Shown here: one piece after another, positions 20,160 to 29,886 of the stretch
How positions within the stretch are numbered: the stretch's first letter is position 1
How the letters are laid out: the number at the start of each line of letters is the position of its first letter
DNA from: Enterobacterales bacterium
GTDB lineage: Bacteria; Pseudomonadota; Gammaproteobacteria; Enterobacterales; Enterobacteriaceae
Assembly: GCA_003864575.1 (NCBI GenBank)
Contig: BHES01000024.1
Span: 1-35,599 of the forward strand
Length of the DNA: 35,599 nucleotides
Direction of reading: 5' to 3'
Notes under the pieces: model-generated
Told to the model about the DNA's origin: nothing
The model's input: the letters and a program-made list of their open reading frames with translations, nothing else
The model's database searches: none
Position numbers and translations under genes: made by a program

Positions 20160-20573
20160 ATGGCAAAAGAATTTAGTCGTACCCAACGCGTCTCTCAAGA
20201 GATGCAAAAAGAGATCGCCATTATTTTACAACGCGAAGTGAAAGATCCACGCGTTGGTATGGCTACCGTTTCTGGAGTGGAAGTTTCTCGTGATCTGGCT
20301 TATGCCAAAGTGTTCGTGACTTTCCTTGATGTCCTGACTACCGATAATCACGATCCTGATCGTGTGAAAAATGGTATTAAAGCCCTGCAGGACGCATCAG
20401 GATTTATCCGTACGCTGATTGGTAAAGCAATGCGTCTTCGCGTTGTGCCTGAACTGACCTTTGCTTACGACAACTCACTGGTTGAAGGCATGCGTATGTC
20501 TAACCTGGTGACCAATGTCGTGAAGAACGATGCTGAACGTCGTTCAGCTGCAGGCGATGACGAGGAAGCATAA
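20160..20573 (+). CDS. rbfA: 30S ribosome-binding factor RbfA
   Basis: Cold-shock 30S maturation factor, 137 aa, with a KH-type fold. Conserved N-terminus [19 protein letters not shown], then [22 protein letters not shown] and [19 protein letters not shown]. The C-terminus is acidic. Strong SD AAGGAG at 20147-20152. Its TAA shares one base with the truB start (TAATG), coupling the two. Confidence 0.95.
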   Translation: MAKEFSRTQRVSQEMQKEIAIILQREVKDPRVGMATVSGVEVSRDLAYAKVFVTFLDVLTTDNHDPDRVKNGIKALQDASGFIRTLIGKAMRLRVVPELTFAYDNSLVEGMRMSNLVTNVVKNDAERRSAAGDDEEA

Positions 20574-21517
20574 TGAGTCGCCCACGTCGCCGCGGCCGTG
20601 ATATCCACGGTGTACTGTTACTGGACAAATCCTTAGGCTTGTCCTCTAACGACGCACTGCAAAAAGTAAAACGTCTCTATAACGCCAACCGTGCAGGGCA
20701 TACCGGAGCACTTGATCCTTTAGCCACCGGTATGTTGCCACTGTGTCTGGGTGAAGCCACCAAGTTTTCGCGTTTCCTCTTAGATTCAGACAAGCGTTAT
20801 CTGGTCGTCGCTCGCATGGGGCAACGTACAGATACGTCTGATGCTGAAGGCCAAATTATCTCTGAGCGCGATGTCACCTTTACGCAACAGCAACTGTATG
20901 ATGCGTTGGAAGGTTTCCGCGGCGAGACTCAGCAGATCCCTTCAATGTATTCAGCGTTGAAGTACGAAGGGAAAAAACTGTACGAGTACGCTCGCCAAGG
21001 AATCGAAGTCCCACGTGTCTCCCGCCCGATCACAGTGTATGAGCTGAAGTTCATTCGCTGGGAAGGGAATGATGTTGAGCTTGAAATCCACTGCTCAAAA
21101 GGGACGTATATCCGCACTATTGTGGATGATCTGGGTGAGAAACTCGGTTGCGGAGCTCACGTTACCTATCTCCGTCGTGTTCAGGTGGCCACCTATCCTT
21201 CTGAGCGAATGGTCACGATGGAAAAACTGCATGAGTTGATCGCACAGGCGGAGGCGGAAGGCATTGAGCCGCGTCTGTTGCTGGATCCTCTGTTGTTACC
21301 GATGGACAGTGCCTGTGAGGACTTCCCAGAGGTAAATCTTTTACCTGTTGTTGCCGGCTATGTGAAGCAGGGCCAACCGGTTCAGGCTTCTGGGGCTCCA
21401 ACGTCAGGTATGGTGCGGATCACCGAGGGCGAAGAGCGTAAGTTCATCGGCGTCGGTGAGATTGATGATGATGGCCGTGTCGCGCCGCGTCGTCTGGTGG
21501 TGGAATACACCGAATAA
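20573..21517 (+). CDS. truB: tRNA pseudouridine-55 synthase TruB
   Basis: Forms pseudouridine 55 in the T loop of elongator tRNAs; also acts as a tRNA folding chaperone. 314 aa, identical in length to E. coli. Catalytic D48 lies in [15 protein letters not shown], followed by the TruB_N core ([30 protein letters not shown]) and a C-terminal PUA-like domain with [22 protein letters not shown]. Last gene of the rimP-nusA-infB operon before the rpsO promoter. Confidence 0.96.
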   Translation: MSRPRRRGRDIHGVLLLDKSLGLSSNDALQKVKRLYNANRAGHTGALDPLATGMLPLCLGEATKFSRFLLDSDKRYLVVARMGQRTDTSDAEGQIISERDVTFTQQQLYDALEGFRGETQQIPSMYSALKYEGKKLYEYARQGIEVPRVSRPITVYELKFIRWEGNDVELEIHCSKGTYIRTIVDDLGEKLGCGAHVTYLRRVQVATYPSERMVTMEKLHELIAQAEAEGIEPRLLLDPLLLPMDSACEDFPEVNLLPVVAGYVKQGQPVQASGAPTSGMVRITEGEERKFIGVGEIDDDGRVAPRRLVVEYTE

Positions 21518-21534
21518 GCCTCATTCTGCTCATC

Positions 21535-21563
21535 TTGCGATCGTTTTATGCAAAGAGTAGAAT
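21535..21563 (+). promoter_or_regulatory. Sigma-70 type promoter for rpsO
   Basis: TTGCGA (21535-21540), 17 bp, TAGAAT (21558-21563); 4/6 and 5/6 matches. It lies 78 bp before the rpsO ATG, leaving a leader able to fold around the SD TTGGAG (21629-21634). In E. coli S15 represses its own leader through a pseudoknot; I did not fold this one. Confidence 0.6.
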
Positions 21564-21640
21564 AGCCGAGCTTATGCATTGGGTAGCTGAATTAGAGATC
21601 GGCGCCCGTTTAATTATCTATAATATTTTGGAGTAAGATT

Positions 21641-21910
21641 ATGTCTCTAAGCGTTGAAGCTAAAGCTCAAATCGTTGCAGACTTTGGTCGTGGCACTAAC
21701 GACAGTGGTTCTTCTGAAGTTCAGGTAGCATTGCTGACTGCTCAGATCAACCATCTGCAAGGTCACTTCTCAGAGCACAAAAAAGATCACCACAGCCGTC
21801 GTGGTCTGCTGCGTATGGTTTCTCAGCGTCGTAAATTGCTGGATTACCTGAAGCGTAAAGATGTAGCACGTTACACCAGCCTGATCGAGCGTCTGGGTCT
21901 GCGTCGCTAA
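21641..21910 (+). CDS. rpsO: 30S ribosomal protein S15
   Basis: Primary 16S rRNA-binding protein of the central domain, 89 aa. [17 protein letters not shown] start, then the four-helix body with [17 protein letters not shown] and [22 protein letters not shown], the rRNA three-way-junction binding surface. SD TTGGAG. Followed by a terminator and pnp, as in E. coli. Confidence 0.97.
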   Translation: MSLSVEAKAQIVADFGRGTNDSGSSEVQVALLTAQINHLQGHFSEHKKDHHSRRGLLRMVSQRRKLLDYLKRKDVARYTSLIERLGLRR

Positions 21911-21928
21911 TCTGGCGAGTTTCAGTGT

Positions 21929-21954
21929 AAAGGGGCCAATTGGCCCCTTTATTC
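21929..21954 (+). terminator. Terminator between rpsO and pnp
   Basis: AAAGGGGCC, AATT loop, GGCCCCTTT, then ATTCT. Palindromic, with a short U-tract; read-through into pnp is expected by analogy with E. coli. Confidence 0.85.
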
Positions 21955-22054
21955 TAGGAAGCGACCGCAAATCAGGTTACTGTAGCGTGGTTGTTTTTAT
22001 AGAACTTATCTTCATAGAAATTGCTATTACGTGATCTTCCGTTACAGAGGTTCG

Positions 22055-22112
22055 CGCGGCTAATGAGAGGCTTTATTTCCGTTGAGAGAAATAAGGATTG
22101 TCATTAGTCGCG
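22055..22112 (+). promoter_or_regulatory. RNase III-type stem in the pnp leader
   Basis: A lower stem of 12 bp (CGCGGCTAATGA with TCATTAGTCGCG, one G-U), a short internal loop, an upper stem of about 9 bp (CTTTATTTC with GAAATAAGG, one G-U) and an 8-base loop. In E. coli the pnp leader forms such a double strand, RNase III cuts it, and PNPase then represses its own mRNA. A second small hairpin (GCTGT-CATA-ACAGC, 22153-22166) precedes the SD. Confidence 0.75.
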
Positions 22113-22192
22113 AGGATGTAGTGAGAAGTTCGGATATTTACTGGCGTGAACTGCTGTCATAACAGCTGCGCGTCAAATTAAAGGATATTACA

Positions 22193-24313
22193 TTGCTTAA
22201 TCCGACTATTCGTAAGTTCCAATACGGTCAGCATACTGTCACGCTTGAAACCGGCATGATGGCTCGTCAGGCAACCGCCGCTGTTATGGTTAGCATGGAC
22301 GATACCGCAGTCTTCGTTACTGTTGTTGGCCAGAAAAAAGCGAAACCAGGCCAAAGCTTCTTCCCTCTGACGGTTAACTATCAGGAGCGTACTTACGCTG
22401 CTGGTCGTATCCCGGGCAGCTTCTTCCGTCGTGAAGGCCGTCCAAGTGAAGGCGAAACCCTGACCTCGCGTCTTATTGACCGTCCAATTCGCCCTCTGTT
22501 CCCGGAAGGCTTCCTGAATGAAGTTCAGGTTATTGCGACTGTGGTTTCTCTGAACCCACAAGTTAACCCTGATATCGTTGCGATGATCGGTGCTTCTGCT
22601 GCTCTGAGCCTATCTGGTATTCCATTCAGTGGCCCAATCGGTTCAGCTCGCGTCGGTTACATCAACGAGCAGTACGTTCTGAACCCAACAGCAGATGAAC
22701 TGAAAACCAGTAGTCTGGACCTGGTTGTAGCCGGTACCAAAGGCGCGGTGCTGATGGTTGAGTCTGAAGCTGATGTGTTGAGCGAAGACCAGATGCTGGG
22801 CGCAGTCGTGTTCGGTCACGAACAACAACAAATCGTTATCGATAACATCAACTCTCTTGTTGCTGAGGTCGGTAAAGCGAAATGGGATTGGCAGCCTGAA
22901 GTTGTTAACGCTGAGCTGCATGCTCGCGTAGCAGCACTGGCAGAATCTCGTTTAGGTGATGCTTACCTGATCACTGACAAACAAGAGCGTTACGCTCAGA
23001 TCAACGTTATCAAAGCTGAAGTGGTTCAAACCCTGCAAGCTGAAGATGAAACGCTGAACGCTGGTGAAATCTCTGACCTGCTTGGCAGCATCGAGAAGAA
23101 CGTGGTGCGTAGCCGTGTTCTGCGTGGCGAACCGCGTATCGATGGCCGTGAAAAAGACATGATCCGTGGTCTGGATGTGCGTACTGGCGTTCTGCCACGT
23201 ACCCATGGTTCTGCACTGTTCACCCGTGGTGAAACTCAGGCGCTGGTAACGGCTACTCTGGGTACTGCACGTGACGCGCAGAACCTGGATGAGTTGATGG
23301 GCGAGAAGTCTGATAGCTTCCTGTTCCACTACAACTTCCCTCCGTACTCCGTTGGTGAGACCGGGATGGTAGGTTCACCAAAACGTCGTGAAATCGGTCA
23401 CGGTCGTCTGGCGAAACGCGGCGTGTTGGCGATGATGCCAAAACCAGAAGACTTCCCGTACACCGTACGTGTGGTTTCTGAAATCACTGAATCTAACGGT
23501 TCGTCTTCAATGGCTTCTGTTTGTGGCGCATCTCTGGCCCTGATGGATGCAGGCGTACCGATTAAAGCCGCTGTTGCGGGTATCGCAATGGGTCTGGTTA
23601 AAGAAGGCGAAAGCTTTGTCGTTCTGTCCGACATTCTGGGTGACGAAGATCACCTGGGCGACATGGACTTCAAAGTGGCCGGTAGCCGCGACGGTATCAC
23701 CGCGCTACAGATGGACATTAAAATTGAAGGCATCACCCGCGAAATCATGCAGGTTGCACTGAATCAGGCTAAGGGTGCGCGTCTGCATATTCTAGGCGTG
23801 ATGGAACAGGCTATCAGCACTCCGCGTGGCGATATCTCTCAGTTTGCACCACGTATTCATACCATCAAGATCAGCCCGGATAAAATCAAGGATGTGATCG
23901 GTAAAGGTGGTTCTGTCATCCGTGCGTTGACCGAAGAAACCGGCACGACCATTGAAATTGAAGATGATGGTACCGTTAAGATTGCTGCGACCGACGGTGA
24001 GAAAGCGAAATTCGCTATCCGTCGTATCGAAGAGATCACTGCTGAAGTGGAAGTCGGCCGTATCTATCAGGGTAAAGTGACCCGTATCGTAGACTTTGGC
24101 GCATTTGTTGCCATCGGCGGCGGTAAAGAAGGTCTGGTTCATATTTCTCAAATCGCAGATAAGCGCGTTGATAAAGTGACCGATTACCTGCAGATGGGTC
24201 AGGAAGTTCCAGTTAAAGTTGTTGAGGTTGATCGTCAGGGTCGCGTACGCTTGAGCATGAAAGATGCTGTTGCGCCGAGCCAGGATGAAGCAGCTGAGCC
24301 TTCAGCAGAATAA
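22193..24313 (+). CDS. pnp: Polynucleotide phosphorylase
   Basis: 3'-5' phosphorolytic exoribonuclease of the RNA degradosome, 706 aa. Two RNase PH domains: the first with [20 protein letters not shown], the second holding the catalytic region [14 protein letters not shown] and [19 protein letters not shown] with the metal-binding Asp residues. An alpha-helical linker lies between them. The KH domain ([19 protein letters not shown]) and S1 domain ([20 protein letters not shown]) follow. Start is TTG, as in E. coli, preceded by AAAGGA. The C-terminal tail after S1 is a few residues shorter than in E. coli. Leader structure indicates autogenous control. Confidence 0.97.
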   Translation: MLNPTIRKFQYGQHTVTLETGMMARQATAAVMVSMDDTAVFVTVVGQKKAKPGQSFFPLTVNYQERTYAAGRIPGSFFRREGRPSEGETLTSRLIDRPIRPLFPEGFLNEVQVIATVVSLNPQVNPDIVAMIGASAALSLSGIPFSGPIGSARVGYINEQYVLNPTADELKTSSLDLVVAGTKGAVLMVESEADVLSEDQMLGAVVFGHEQQQIVIDNINSLVAEVGKAKWDWQPEVVNAELHARVAALAESRLGDAYLITDKQERYAQINVIKAEVVQTLQAEDETLNAGEISDLLGSIEKNVVRSRVLRGEPRIDGREKDMIRGLDVRTGVLPRTHGSALFTRGETQALVTATLGTARDAQNLDELMGEKSDSFLFHYNFPPYSVGETGMVGSPKRREIGHGRLAKRGVLAMMPKPEDFPYTVRVVSEITESNGSSSMASVCGASLALMDAGVPIKAAVAGIAMGLVKEGESFVVLSDILGDEDHLGDMDFKVAGSRDGITALQMDIKIEGITREIMQVALNQAKGARLHILGVMEQAISTPRGDISQFAPRIHTIKISPDKIKDVIGKGGSVIRALTEETGTTIEIEDDGTVKIAATDGEKAKFAIRRIEEITAEVEVGRIYQGKVTRIVDFGAFVAIGGGKEGLVHISQIADKRVDKVTDYLQMGQEVPVKVVEVDRQGRVRLSMKDAVAPSQDEAAEPSAE

Positions 24314-24333
24314 ATTTCTGTAACAGAAGTTTT

Positions 24334-24363
24334 ACAGTTCCCTGTCTTGAGGCAGGGAACTGT
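24334..24363 (+). terminator. 13-bp hairpin after pnp
   Basis: ACAGTTCCCTGTC, TTGA loop, GGCAGGGAACTGT (one G-U). The downstream bases TCGTATC are not a U-tract, so it is more likely an mRNA-stabilising 3' hairpin, or a partial terminator, between pnp and nlpI. Confidence 0.6.
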
Positions 24364-24445
24364 TCGTATCATGAGCGCAGGAAGCGTTCGTGTTAAGCAG
24401 GCGGATGACAGGACGTTAATCCAATGTTTGTCCTCGGGAGTAGAA

Positions 24446-25330
24446 ATGAAGCCTTTCTTGCGCTGGTGTTATGTTGCGACAGCACTTATGTTGGCAGGAT
24501 GCAGCAACCATGATTGGCGTAAAAACGAAGTTCTGGCTATCCCGTTGCAGCCCACGTTGCAGCAGGAAGTTATCCTTGCACGCATGGAACAAATCCTTGC
24601 CAGCCGGGCACTGACTGACGATGAACGGGCACAGCTATTATATGAGCGCGGTGTGCTGTATGATAGTCTTGGACTTAGAGCATTAGCGCGGAACGATTTC
24701 TCGCAAGCGCTGTCTATACGTCCTGATATGCCAGAAGTTTTTAACTACCTGGGGATTTACTTAACGCAGGCAGGCAATTTTGATGCTGCCTATGAAGCGT
24801 TTGATTCTGTACTAGAGCTTGATCCAACTTACAACTACGCGCGTTTGAACCGAGGTATCGCACTGTATTACGGTGGCCGATTCTCGTTAGCGCAGGATGA
24901 TCTGCAGGCGTTTTATCGAGACGATCCAAATGATCCCTTCCGTTCTTTATGGCTTTATCTTGCGGAACGAGAAATCAATCCAAAGAATGCCGACATAGCG
25001 TTGCAACAGCGTTATGACAAAGCGGACAGAGGACAATGGGGATGGAATATCGTCGAATTCTACCTAGGTAAGATCAGCGAAGCTACGCTGATGGAACGCC
25101 TAAAGGCGGAAGCAACGGATAACACTTCGCTCGCTGAGCATCTCAGTGAAACTGACTTCTATTTAGGTAAACATTACCTAAGTCTGGGGGACAAGAACAG
25201 CGCCCTGGCACTGTTCAAACTGACGGTAGCTAACAACGTTCATAATTTTGTTGAGCACCGCTATGCATTGTTGGAATTGGCGCTATTAGGCCAAGAGCAA
25301 GACGACCTATCAGAATCGGACCAGCAATAG
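24446..25330 (+). CDS. nlpI: Lipoprotein NlpI
   Basis: Outer-membrane lipoprotein of 294 aa that acts as an adaptor bringing the protease Prc to substrates such as the endopeptidase MepS. A lipobox LMLAGC with acylated Cys19 follows a short signal peptide; Ser at +2 fits outer-membrane sorting. TPR motifs follow: [40 protein letters not shown] and [15 protein letters not shown]. The frame is open to 24347, but GGGAG before the ATG at 24446 and the E. coli N-terminus MKPFLRWC fix this start. Between pnp and deaD as in E. coli. Confidence 0.95.
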   Translation: MKPFLRWCYVATALMLAGCSNHDWRKNEVLAIPLQPTLQQEVILARMEQILASRALTDDERAQLLYERGVLYDSLGLRALARNDFSQALSIRPDMPEVFNYLGIYLTQAGNFDAAYEAFDSVLELDPTYNYARLNRGIALYYGGRFSLAQDDLQAFYRDDPNDPFRSLWLYLAEREINPKNADIALQQRYDKADRGQWGWNIVEFYLGKISEATLMERLKAEATDNTSLAEHLSETDFYLGKHYLSLGDKNSALALFKLTVANNVHNFVEHRYALLELALLGQEQDDLSESDQQ

Positions 25331-25444
25331 CTGACGACACCAATCAGCCCTCTTAACCATGGTTTTACCATTTTTAAGCGCCTTAACGGGCGAGGGTTGC
25401 TTTGTTCGTTTTATAATCTAATTTGAGCCGGTTCACACTTTTCA

Positions 25445-25525
25445 ATGAAAATGACTGAAAATTTTCTCGACGAGTTATGTAGACTGGCTGCCATTATTAA
25501 TGAGGCACGTGTACATGACTACTGA
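25445..25525 (+). CDS. yrbN: 26-codon ORF YrbN upstream of and overlapping deaD
   Basis: ATG at 25445, 26 sense codons (begins [20 protein letters not shown], ends in HDY), TGA at 25523-25525. It overlaps the first 11 bases of deaD in another frame and contains the deaD Shine-Dalgarno (TGAGG, 25501-25505). Size and position are those of E. coli yrbN, a verified small protein gene before deaD. Translation through it would open or occlude the deaD initiation region, so it may be a cis-regulatory leader as well as a protein. No clear SD of its own. Confidence 0.7.
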   Translation: MKMTENFLDELCRLAAIINEARVHDY

Positions 25526-27443
25526 GTTTGAAACCTCTTTTGCTGACCTGGGGCTGTCTGCTCCTATCATTGCCGCCCTGACCGATCTGGGCTACGAAAA
25601 ACCATCACCGATCCAAGCCGAATGTATCCCACACCTGTTAAATGGTCGTGATGTATTGGGTATGGCGCAGACCGGTTCTGGTAAAACTGCGGCCTTCGCG
25701 CTGCCACTGCTGCACAACATTAAGCCTGATTTAAAGGCTCCACAGATTCTGGTACTGGCACCTACTCGTGAACTTGCTGTTCAGGTTGCTGAAGCTTGTA
25801 CTGATTTCGCTAAACATCTGCATGGCGTGAATGTGGTTGCCCTTTACGGCGGCCAACGCTATGACGTCCAACTGCGCGCACTGCGTCAGGGTCCACAAAT
25901 TGTTGTGGGTACCCCAGGCCGTCTGCTGGACCACCTGAAACGCGGCACTCTGAACCTCTCTAACCTGAGCGGTCTGGTGCTGGATGAAGCCGATGAAATG
26001 CTGCGTATGGGCTTCATCGAAGACGTTGAAACCATCATGGCGCAGATCCCGGCTGAACATCAGACCGCGCTGTTCTCTGCAACCATGCCGGAAGCAATTC
26101 GTCGCATTACCCGTCGTTTCATGAAAGATCCACAGGAAGTTCGCATTCAATCTAGCGTGACTACCCGCCCGGACATCAGCCAGAGCTACTGGTCTGTGCA
26201 CGGTCTGCGTAAAAACGAAGCACTGGTGCGTTTCCTTGAAGCTGAAGATTTTGATGCGGCGATCATTTTCGTACGTACCAAAAACGCGACTCTTGAAGTG
26301 GCTGAAGCCCTTGAGCGTAGCGGCTACAGCAGCGCTGCACTGAACGGTGATATGAACCAGTCCCTGCGTGAGCAGACTCTGGAACGTCTGAAAGATGGCC
26401 GTCTGGACATTCTGATCGCAACCGACGTGGCAGCACGTGGTCTCGATGTAGAACGTATCAGTCTGGTTGTTAACTACGACATCCCGATGGATTCAGAATC
26501 TTACGTTCACCGCATCGGCCGTACCGGTCGTGCGGGCCGTGCTGGTCGTGCGTTGCTGTTCGTTGAGAACCGCGAACGTCGCTTGCTGCGTAACATTGAA
26601 CGCACCATGAAACTGACTATTCCAGAAGTTGAAATCCCAACTGCAGATGTACTGGGCGAGCGTCGTCTTGCTAAGTTCGCAGCAAAAGTTCAGCAACAAC
26701 TGGAAAGCAGCGATCTGGATCAGTACCGCGCGCTGCTGGCAAAACTGCAACCTGCAGAAGAGCTGGACATCGAAACGCTGGCTGCTGCACTGCTGAAAAT
26801 GGCACAGGGCGAACGTCCACTGATCGTTCCTGCTGATCAGGCATTCAAAAGCCGTCCGCCACGTCGTGATTTCGATGAGCGTAGCGATCGCGGTGACCGT
26901 AATGACCGTCGTCCGTCCCGTGATGGCGATCGTCCTTCCCGTGATGGCGCAGCTCCACGTGATGGTGCTCCACGTCGCGAACGTCGTGACGCTGGTGAAA
27001 TGGAACTGTATCGCATCGAAGTGGGTCGCGATGATGGTGTTGAAGTTCGTCACATCGTTGGCGCGATTGCTAACGAAGGCGACATCAGCAGCCGTTATAT
27101 CGGTAACATCAAGCTGTTCTCTTCGCATTCAACGATCGAGTTGCCGAAAGGTATGCCGGGCGAGATTCTGTCTCATTTCACCCGTACTCGTATCCTGAAT
27201 AAGCCGATGAACATGCAGTTGCTGGGTGATGCACAGCCACAAGCTCCACGTCGTGAACGTCCTGCAGGCGCCCCTGGTGCTGGCGGCGAACGTCGCGGTA
27301 ACGGTGCTCCACCACGTTCTTTCAGTGGTGATCGTCGTGAGGGTGGCCGTGGTCGTCCTGCCGAACGTCGTGAAGGCGGCGCTGCACCAGCGGGCGAACG
27401 TCGTCCACCAAGCCGTGCGCCACGTCGTACGACTGACGCATAA
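25515..27443 (+). CDS. deaD: Cold-shock DEAD-box RNA helicase DeaD (CsdA)
   Basis: ATP-dependent RNA helicase of 642 aa acting in 50S assembly and in the cold degradosome. Q motif ([15 protein letters not shown]), Walker A AQTGSGKT at 51-58, PTRELA, DEAD box in [13 protein letters not shown], and the RecA2 motifs [11 protein letters not shown] and [12 protein letters not shown] DbpA-type RNA-binding domain follows ([25 protein letters not shown]). Two Arg/Gly/Pro-rich disordered stretches flank that domain, the first with [12 protein letters not shown]-type repeats. ATG at 25515 is preferred over 25500 because TGAGG (25501-25505) is correctly placed for it. Confidence 0.96.
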   Translation: MTTEFETSFADLGLSAPIIAALTDLGYEKPSPIQAECIPHLLNGRDVLGMAQTGSGKTAAFALPLLHNIKPDLKAPQILVLAPTRELAVQVAEACTDFAKHLHGVNVVALYGGQRYDVQLRALRQGPQIVVGTPGRLLDHLKRGTLNLSNLSGLVLDEADEMLRMGFIEDVETIMAQIPAEHQTALFSATMPEAIRRITRRFMKDPQEVRIQSSVTTRPDISQSYWSVHGLRKNEALVRFLEAEDFDAAIIFVRTKNATLEVAEALERSGYSSAALNGDMNQSLREQTLERLKDGRLDILIATDVAARGLDVERISLVVNYDIPMDSESYVHRIGRTGRAGRAGRALLFVENRERRLLRNIERTMKLTIPEVEIPTADVLGERRLAKFAAKVQQQLESSDLDQYRALLAKLQPAEELDIETLAAALLKMAQGERPLIVPADQAFKSRPPRRDFDERSDRGDRNDRRPSRDGDRPSRDGAAPRDGAPRRERRDAGEMELYRIEVGRDDGVEVRHIVGAIANEGDISSRYIGNIKLFSSHSTIELPKGMPGEILSHFTRTRILNKPMNMQLLGDAQPQAPRRERPAGAPGAGGERRGNGAPPRSFSGDRREGGRGRPAERREGGAAPAGERRPPSRAPRRTTDA

Positions 27444-27476
27444 TCTGACGTCTGCTTCGGCAAACAACAGATAAAT

Positions 27477-27505
27477 AAAAACCAGCCTTCGGGCTGGTTT
27501 TTTTA
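27477..27505 (+). terminator. Bidirectional terminator between deaD and yhbW
   Basis: AAAAACCAGCC, TTCG tetraloop, GGCTGGTTTTT, with T-runs on both flanks. Serves convergent deaD and yhbW. Confidence 0.9.
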
Positions 27506-27539
27506 TGCCTGCAGAACCTGTAATCAGACGTTGGCGGGA

Positions 27540-28565
27540 TCAGCCAATGCGCGCTTCTTTCACTAAATCCCCCTGCACCTGGGAGACAATTTCAAACGAA
27601 TGCAGCCGCGCCTGATGATCAAAAATTTGGCCATTAATCATCAGCTCATCCGCTTCGGTCTCGCGCAGTATGGCTTGCAGACCGGTACGGACCGTCTCTT
27701 TATTACCCACGACGGACAGCCTGAGCGCCTGATCAACGCCAAAGCGTTCAGAGGCAGACCATAGGCTTTCGATATTATCAACCGGCGCTGGCAGCTTGCC
27801 CGGATTCCCCCGCCGCAGATTAATGAATTGCTGCTGGTTGGAGGTAAACATGCGGCGGGCTTCTTCGTCAGTATCGGCAGCAATCGCATTGATACACACC
27901 ATGGCGTACGGTTTTTGCAACTGCTCTGACGGCTTGAACTGACTACGATAAATCGCCAATGCCTGATACAACATATCCGGCGCAAAGTGTGAGGCGAAGG
28001 CAAACGGCAGGCCCAGCGCGGCGGCCAGTTGCGCGCTGTATAAGCTGGAGCCCAACAGCCAAATCGGAACATGTAAACCCTGGCCCGGTACGGCTTGTAC
28101 CGGCTGACCCGGCTGGACATCAGCAAAATAATGCTGCAACTCTTGCACATCCTGCGGGAAATTATCCACTTCACCCGAGAGATGGCGGCGCAGAGCGATC
28201 ATGGTGCGCTGATCGGTACCCGGCGCGCGGCCAAGACCTAAATCAACGCGGTCCGGATAAAGCGTCGCCAGCGTACCGAACTGTTCAGCAATCACGAGTG
28301 GCGAGTGATTGGGCAGCATTACACCACCGGATCCTACGCGAATCGTTTTGGTGCCTCCCGCAATAAACCCGAGCAGCACCGAGGTTGCCGCACTGGCGAT
28401 GCCGGTCATATTGTGGTGTTCCGCCATCCAATAGCGTTGATAACCCAATTTTTCAGCATGTTGGGCTAACTCCAGCGAAGCCTGGAAGGCTTGTTTCGGC
28501 GTGGAGCCCTGCGGGACCGGTGCGAGATCCAGTACGGAAAGAGGAACAGTTGTTTTCTCAGACAT
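27540..28565 (-). CDS. yhbW: Luciferase-like FMN-dependent monooxygenase family protein YhbW
   Basis: LLM-class flavin oxidoreductase of 341 aa, TIM-barrel. Conserved stretches: [54 protein letters not shown] and [14 protein letters not shown]. It aligns end to end with E. coli YhbW, whose physiological substrate is unknown. Two ATGs are possible, 28571 and 28565; the second is chosen because the purine-rich GAGTGAG on the minus strand lies 8 bases before it but only 2 before the first. Convergent with deaD, divergent from the export operon. Confidence 0.9.
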   Translation of the reverse strand: MSEKTTVPLSVLDLAPVPQGSTPKQAFQASLELAQHAEKLGYQRYWMAEHHNMTGIASAATSVLLGFIAGGTKTIRVGSGGVMLPNHSPLVIAEQFGTLATLYPDRVDLGLGRAPGTDQRTMIALRRHLSGEVDNFPQDVQELQHYFADVQPGQPVQAVPGQGLHVPIWLLGSSLYSAQLAAALGLPFAFASHFAPDMLYQALAIYRSQFKPSEQLQKPYAMVCINAIAADTDEEARRMFTSNQQQFINLRRGNPGKLPAPVDNIESLWSASERFGVDQALRLSVVGNKETVRTGLQAILRETEADELMINGQIFDHQARLHSFEIVSQVQGDLVKEARIG

Positions 28566-28909
28566 GATCATTACTCACTCGTTGATGGGTGAGAGGCGAA
28601 GTTATTCGCCCGCTAATTATACAGGTGAGTATCACTGATTACGCTTTCTCTGAATACCTGATTTGTGCTCTGGGTGGCGGGAATCGGCTTTACACGAATA
28701 TGTACGGTTTTATTTATAATTTTAGTCAATATGTTGTTTCGTGTTAAAAATGCGTTTGCGCATCTCGCTATTATGCATGCTCTTCATTGATTGCCAATAA
28801 AGCAGCCGGCAGGGACTCAGCACAATGGAAAAGGAAACGCCAACGCTCCGGTACCGATCCCCCATCGGACTGAATACTACCGCTGGCAGTCACAAAGGAA
28901 GCCAACTCC
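28566..28909. promoter_or_regulatory. Divergent intergenic region yhbW / export operon
   Basis: A 344-bp gap. It holds an AT-rich core (about 28690-28750) with a perfect TATAAT at 28715-28720. The upstream TTTACA at 28689-28694 is 20 bp away, longer than optimal, so the promoter call is tentative. A 30-codon frame (ATG 28825 to TAA 28917; begins MEKETPTLRYRS) overlaps the adaptor start by 8 bp; it has no good SD and may be chance or a leader peptide. Small hairpins at 28750-28763 and 28854-28868. No regulator gene or obvious operator seen. Confidence 0.35.
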
Positions 28910-29881
28910 ATGAGTAAAAGAATATTATTGACGCTGCTGCTGGTTGCAGTGGCCATTTCACTGGCGGTACTTTTCCGCGCCGGTAATCAGGACCTCTTAT
29001 TGCAGGGCGAAGTAGACGCCCCCGAAGTGATCGTTGCCTCCAAAGCCAAAGGCCGTGTGATTGAACGCCATATCGAACGTGGCGATGACGTCAAAGCCGG
29101 ACAGCTTCTGATCACCCTCGACAGCCCCGAACTGATGGCGCAATTGCGCTCACTGGAAGCCGCACGCGATCAAGCCAAAGCACAGCTAGACTTATCCATG
29201 AATGGCACTCGTGAAGAGAGTATTCGTAACCTGAAAGCCACCCTGGCACAGGCACAGGCGGAATACATCAATGCGCGTGACCTCTACAACCGTAACGCCA
29301 AAGTGGCGGCCAAAGGTTTTATCTCAGCGTCTGATTTAGAAGACTCCCGCCGCGCGCGCGATAGCGCCTATCAACAGGTTTTAGTGGCGAAGGCCAATCT
29401 GGATGAAGGCATCAACGGCGATCGCGTCGAACAGCGTGCAAGTTATGCAGCCCAGTTGCGCGCAGCGGAAGAAGACCTGTTGCAGGTCAAAGCCCAGACG
29501 GATGACCTGCAAGTCAAAGCGCCGGTCGAGGGGGAAGTCGGACCGATTCCGGTCGAAGTTGGGGAGTTGCAAAGTGCCGGCAGCCCGTTGCTGACCTTAA
29601 TTCGCCTGCCGGACGCCTATTTTGTTTTCAACCTGCGGGAAAATATTCTGGCTGGGGTTCATAAGGGCGATAAAATTCAGATCTGTGTTCCGGCGCTGAA
29701 TAACCAAATGATTGAAGCCGAAGTTCGTTACATCGCGCCTCTGGGGGATTACGCCACCAAGCGTGCCACTCGTGCCACCGGCGATTTTGACCTTAAAACC
29801 TTCGAAGTCCGTCTCTATCCGGCTCAGTCTGTCCCTAATTTGCGGCAGGGGATGAGCGCGCTGTGGAACTGGAAAGAGTAG
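28910..29881 (+). CDS. HlyD-family periplasmic adaptor (membrane fusion protein)
   Basis: Adaptor of 323 aa. One N-terminal membrane anchor (about 4-22), a split biotinyl-lipoyl domain (VIVASKAKGRVIERHIERGDDVKAGQLL and QVKAPVEGEVGPIPVEVGE), and a long alpha-helical hairpin between (about 76-195). The hairpin carries an R128-V132-S139 arrangement resembling the RxxxLxxxxxxS motif with which adaptors dock on TolC. A C-terminal beta-barrel follows (LRENILAGVHKGDKIQICVP). SD AAAGGAAG precedes the ATG. It resembles YbhG/YhiI-type adaptors that partner ABC-2 permeases. Directly followed by two permease genes. Confidence 0.85.
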   Translation: MSKRILLTLLLVAVAISLAVLFRAGNQDLLLQGEVDAPEVIVASKAKGRVIERHIERGDDVKAGQLLITLDSPELMAQLRSLEAARDQAKAQLDLSMNGTREESIRNLKATLAQAQAEYINARDLYNRNAKVAAKGFISASDLEDSRRARDSAYQQVLVAKANLDEGINGDRVEQRASYAAQLRAAEEDLLQVKAQTDDLQVKAPVEGEVGPIPVEVGELQSAGSPLLTLIRLPDAYFVFNLRENILAGVHKGDKIQICVPALNNQMIEAEVRYIAPLGDYATKRATRATGDFDLKTFEVRLYPAQSVPNLRQGMSALWNWKE

Positions 29882-29886
29882 TGGCC

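Noticed and set aside
24347-24445. 33-codon N-terminal extension of nlpI
   Set aside because: Would displace the lipoprotein signal peptide from the N-terminus and begins in the pnp hairpin loop.
26493-27128. 211-aa minus-strand ORF, Thr/Ile-rich
   Set aside because: Antisense of the Arg/Asp-rich deaD tail; repeats reflect the sense strand.
28771-28956. 61-aa minus-strand ORF across the adaptor start
   Set aside because: Overlaps the adaptor start region antisense and has no SD or family resemblance.
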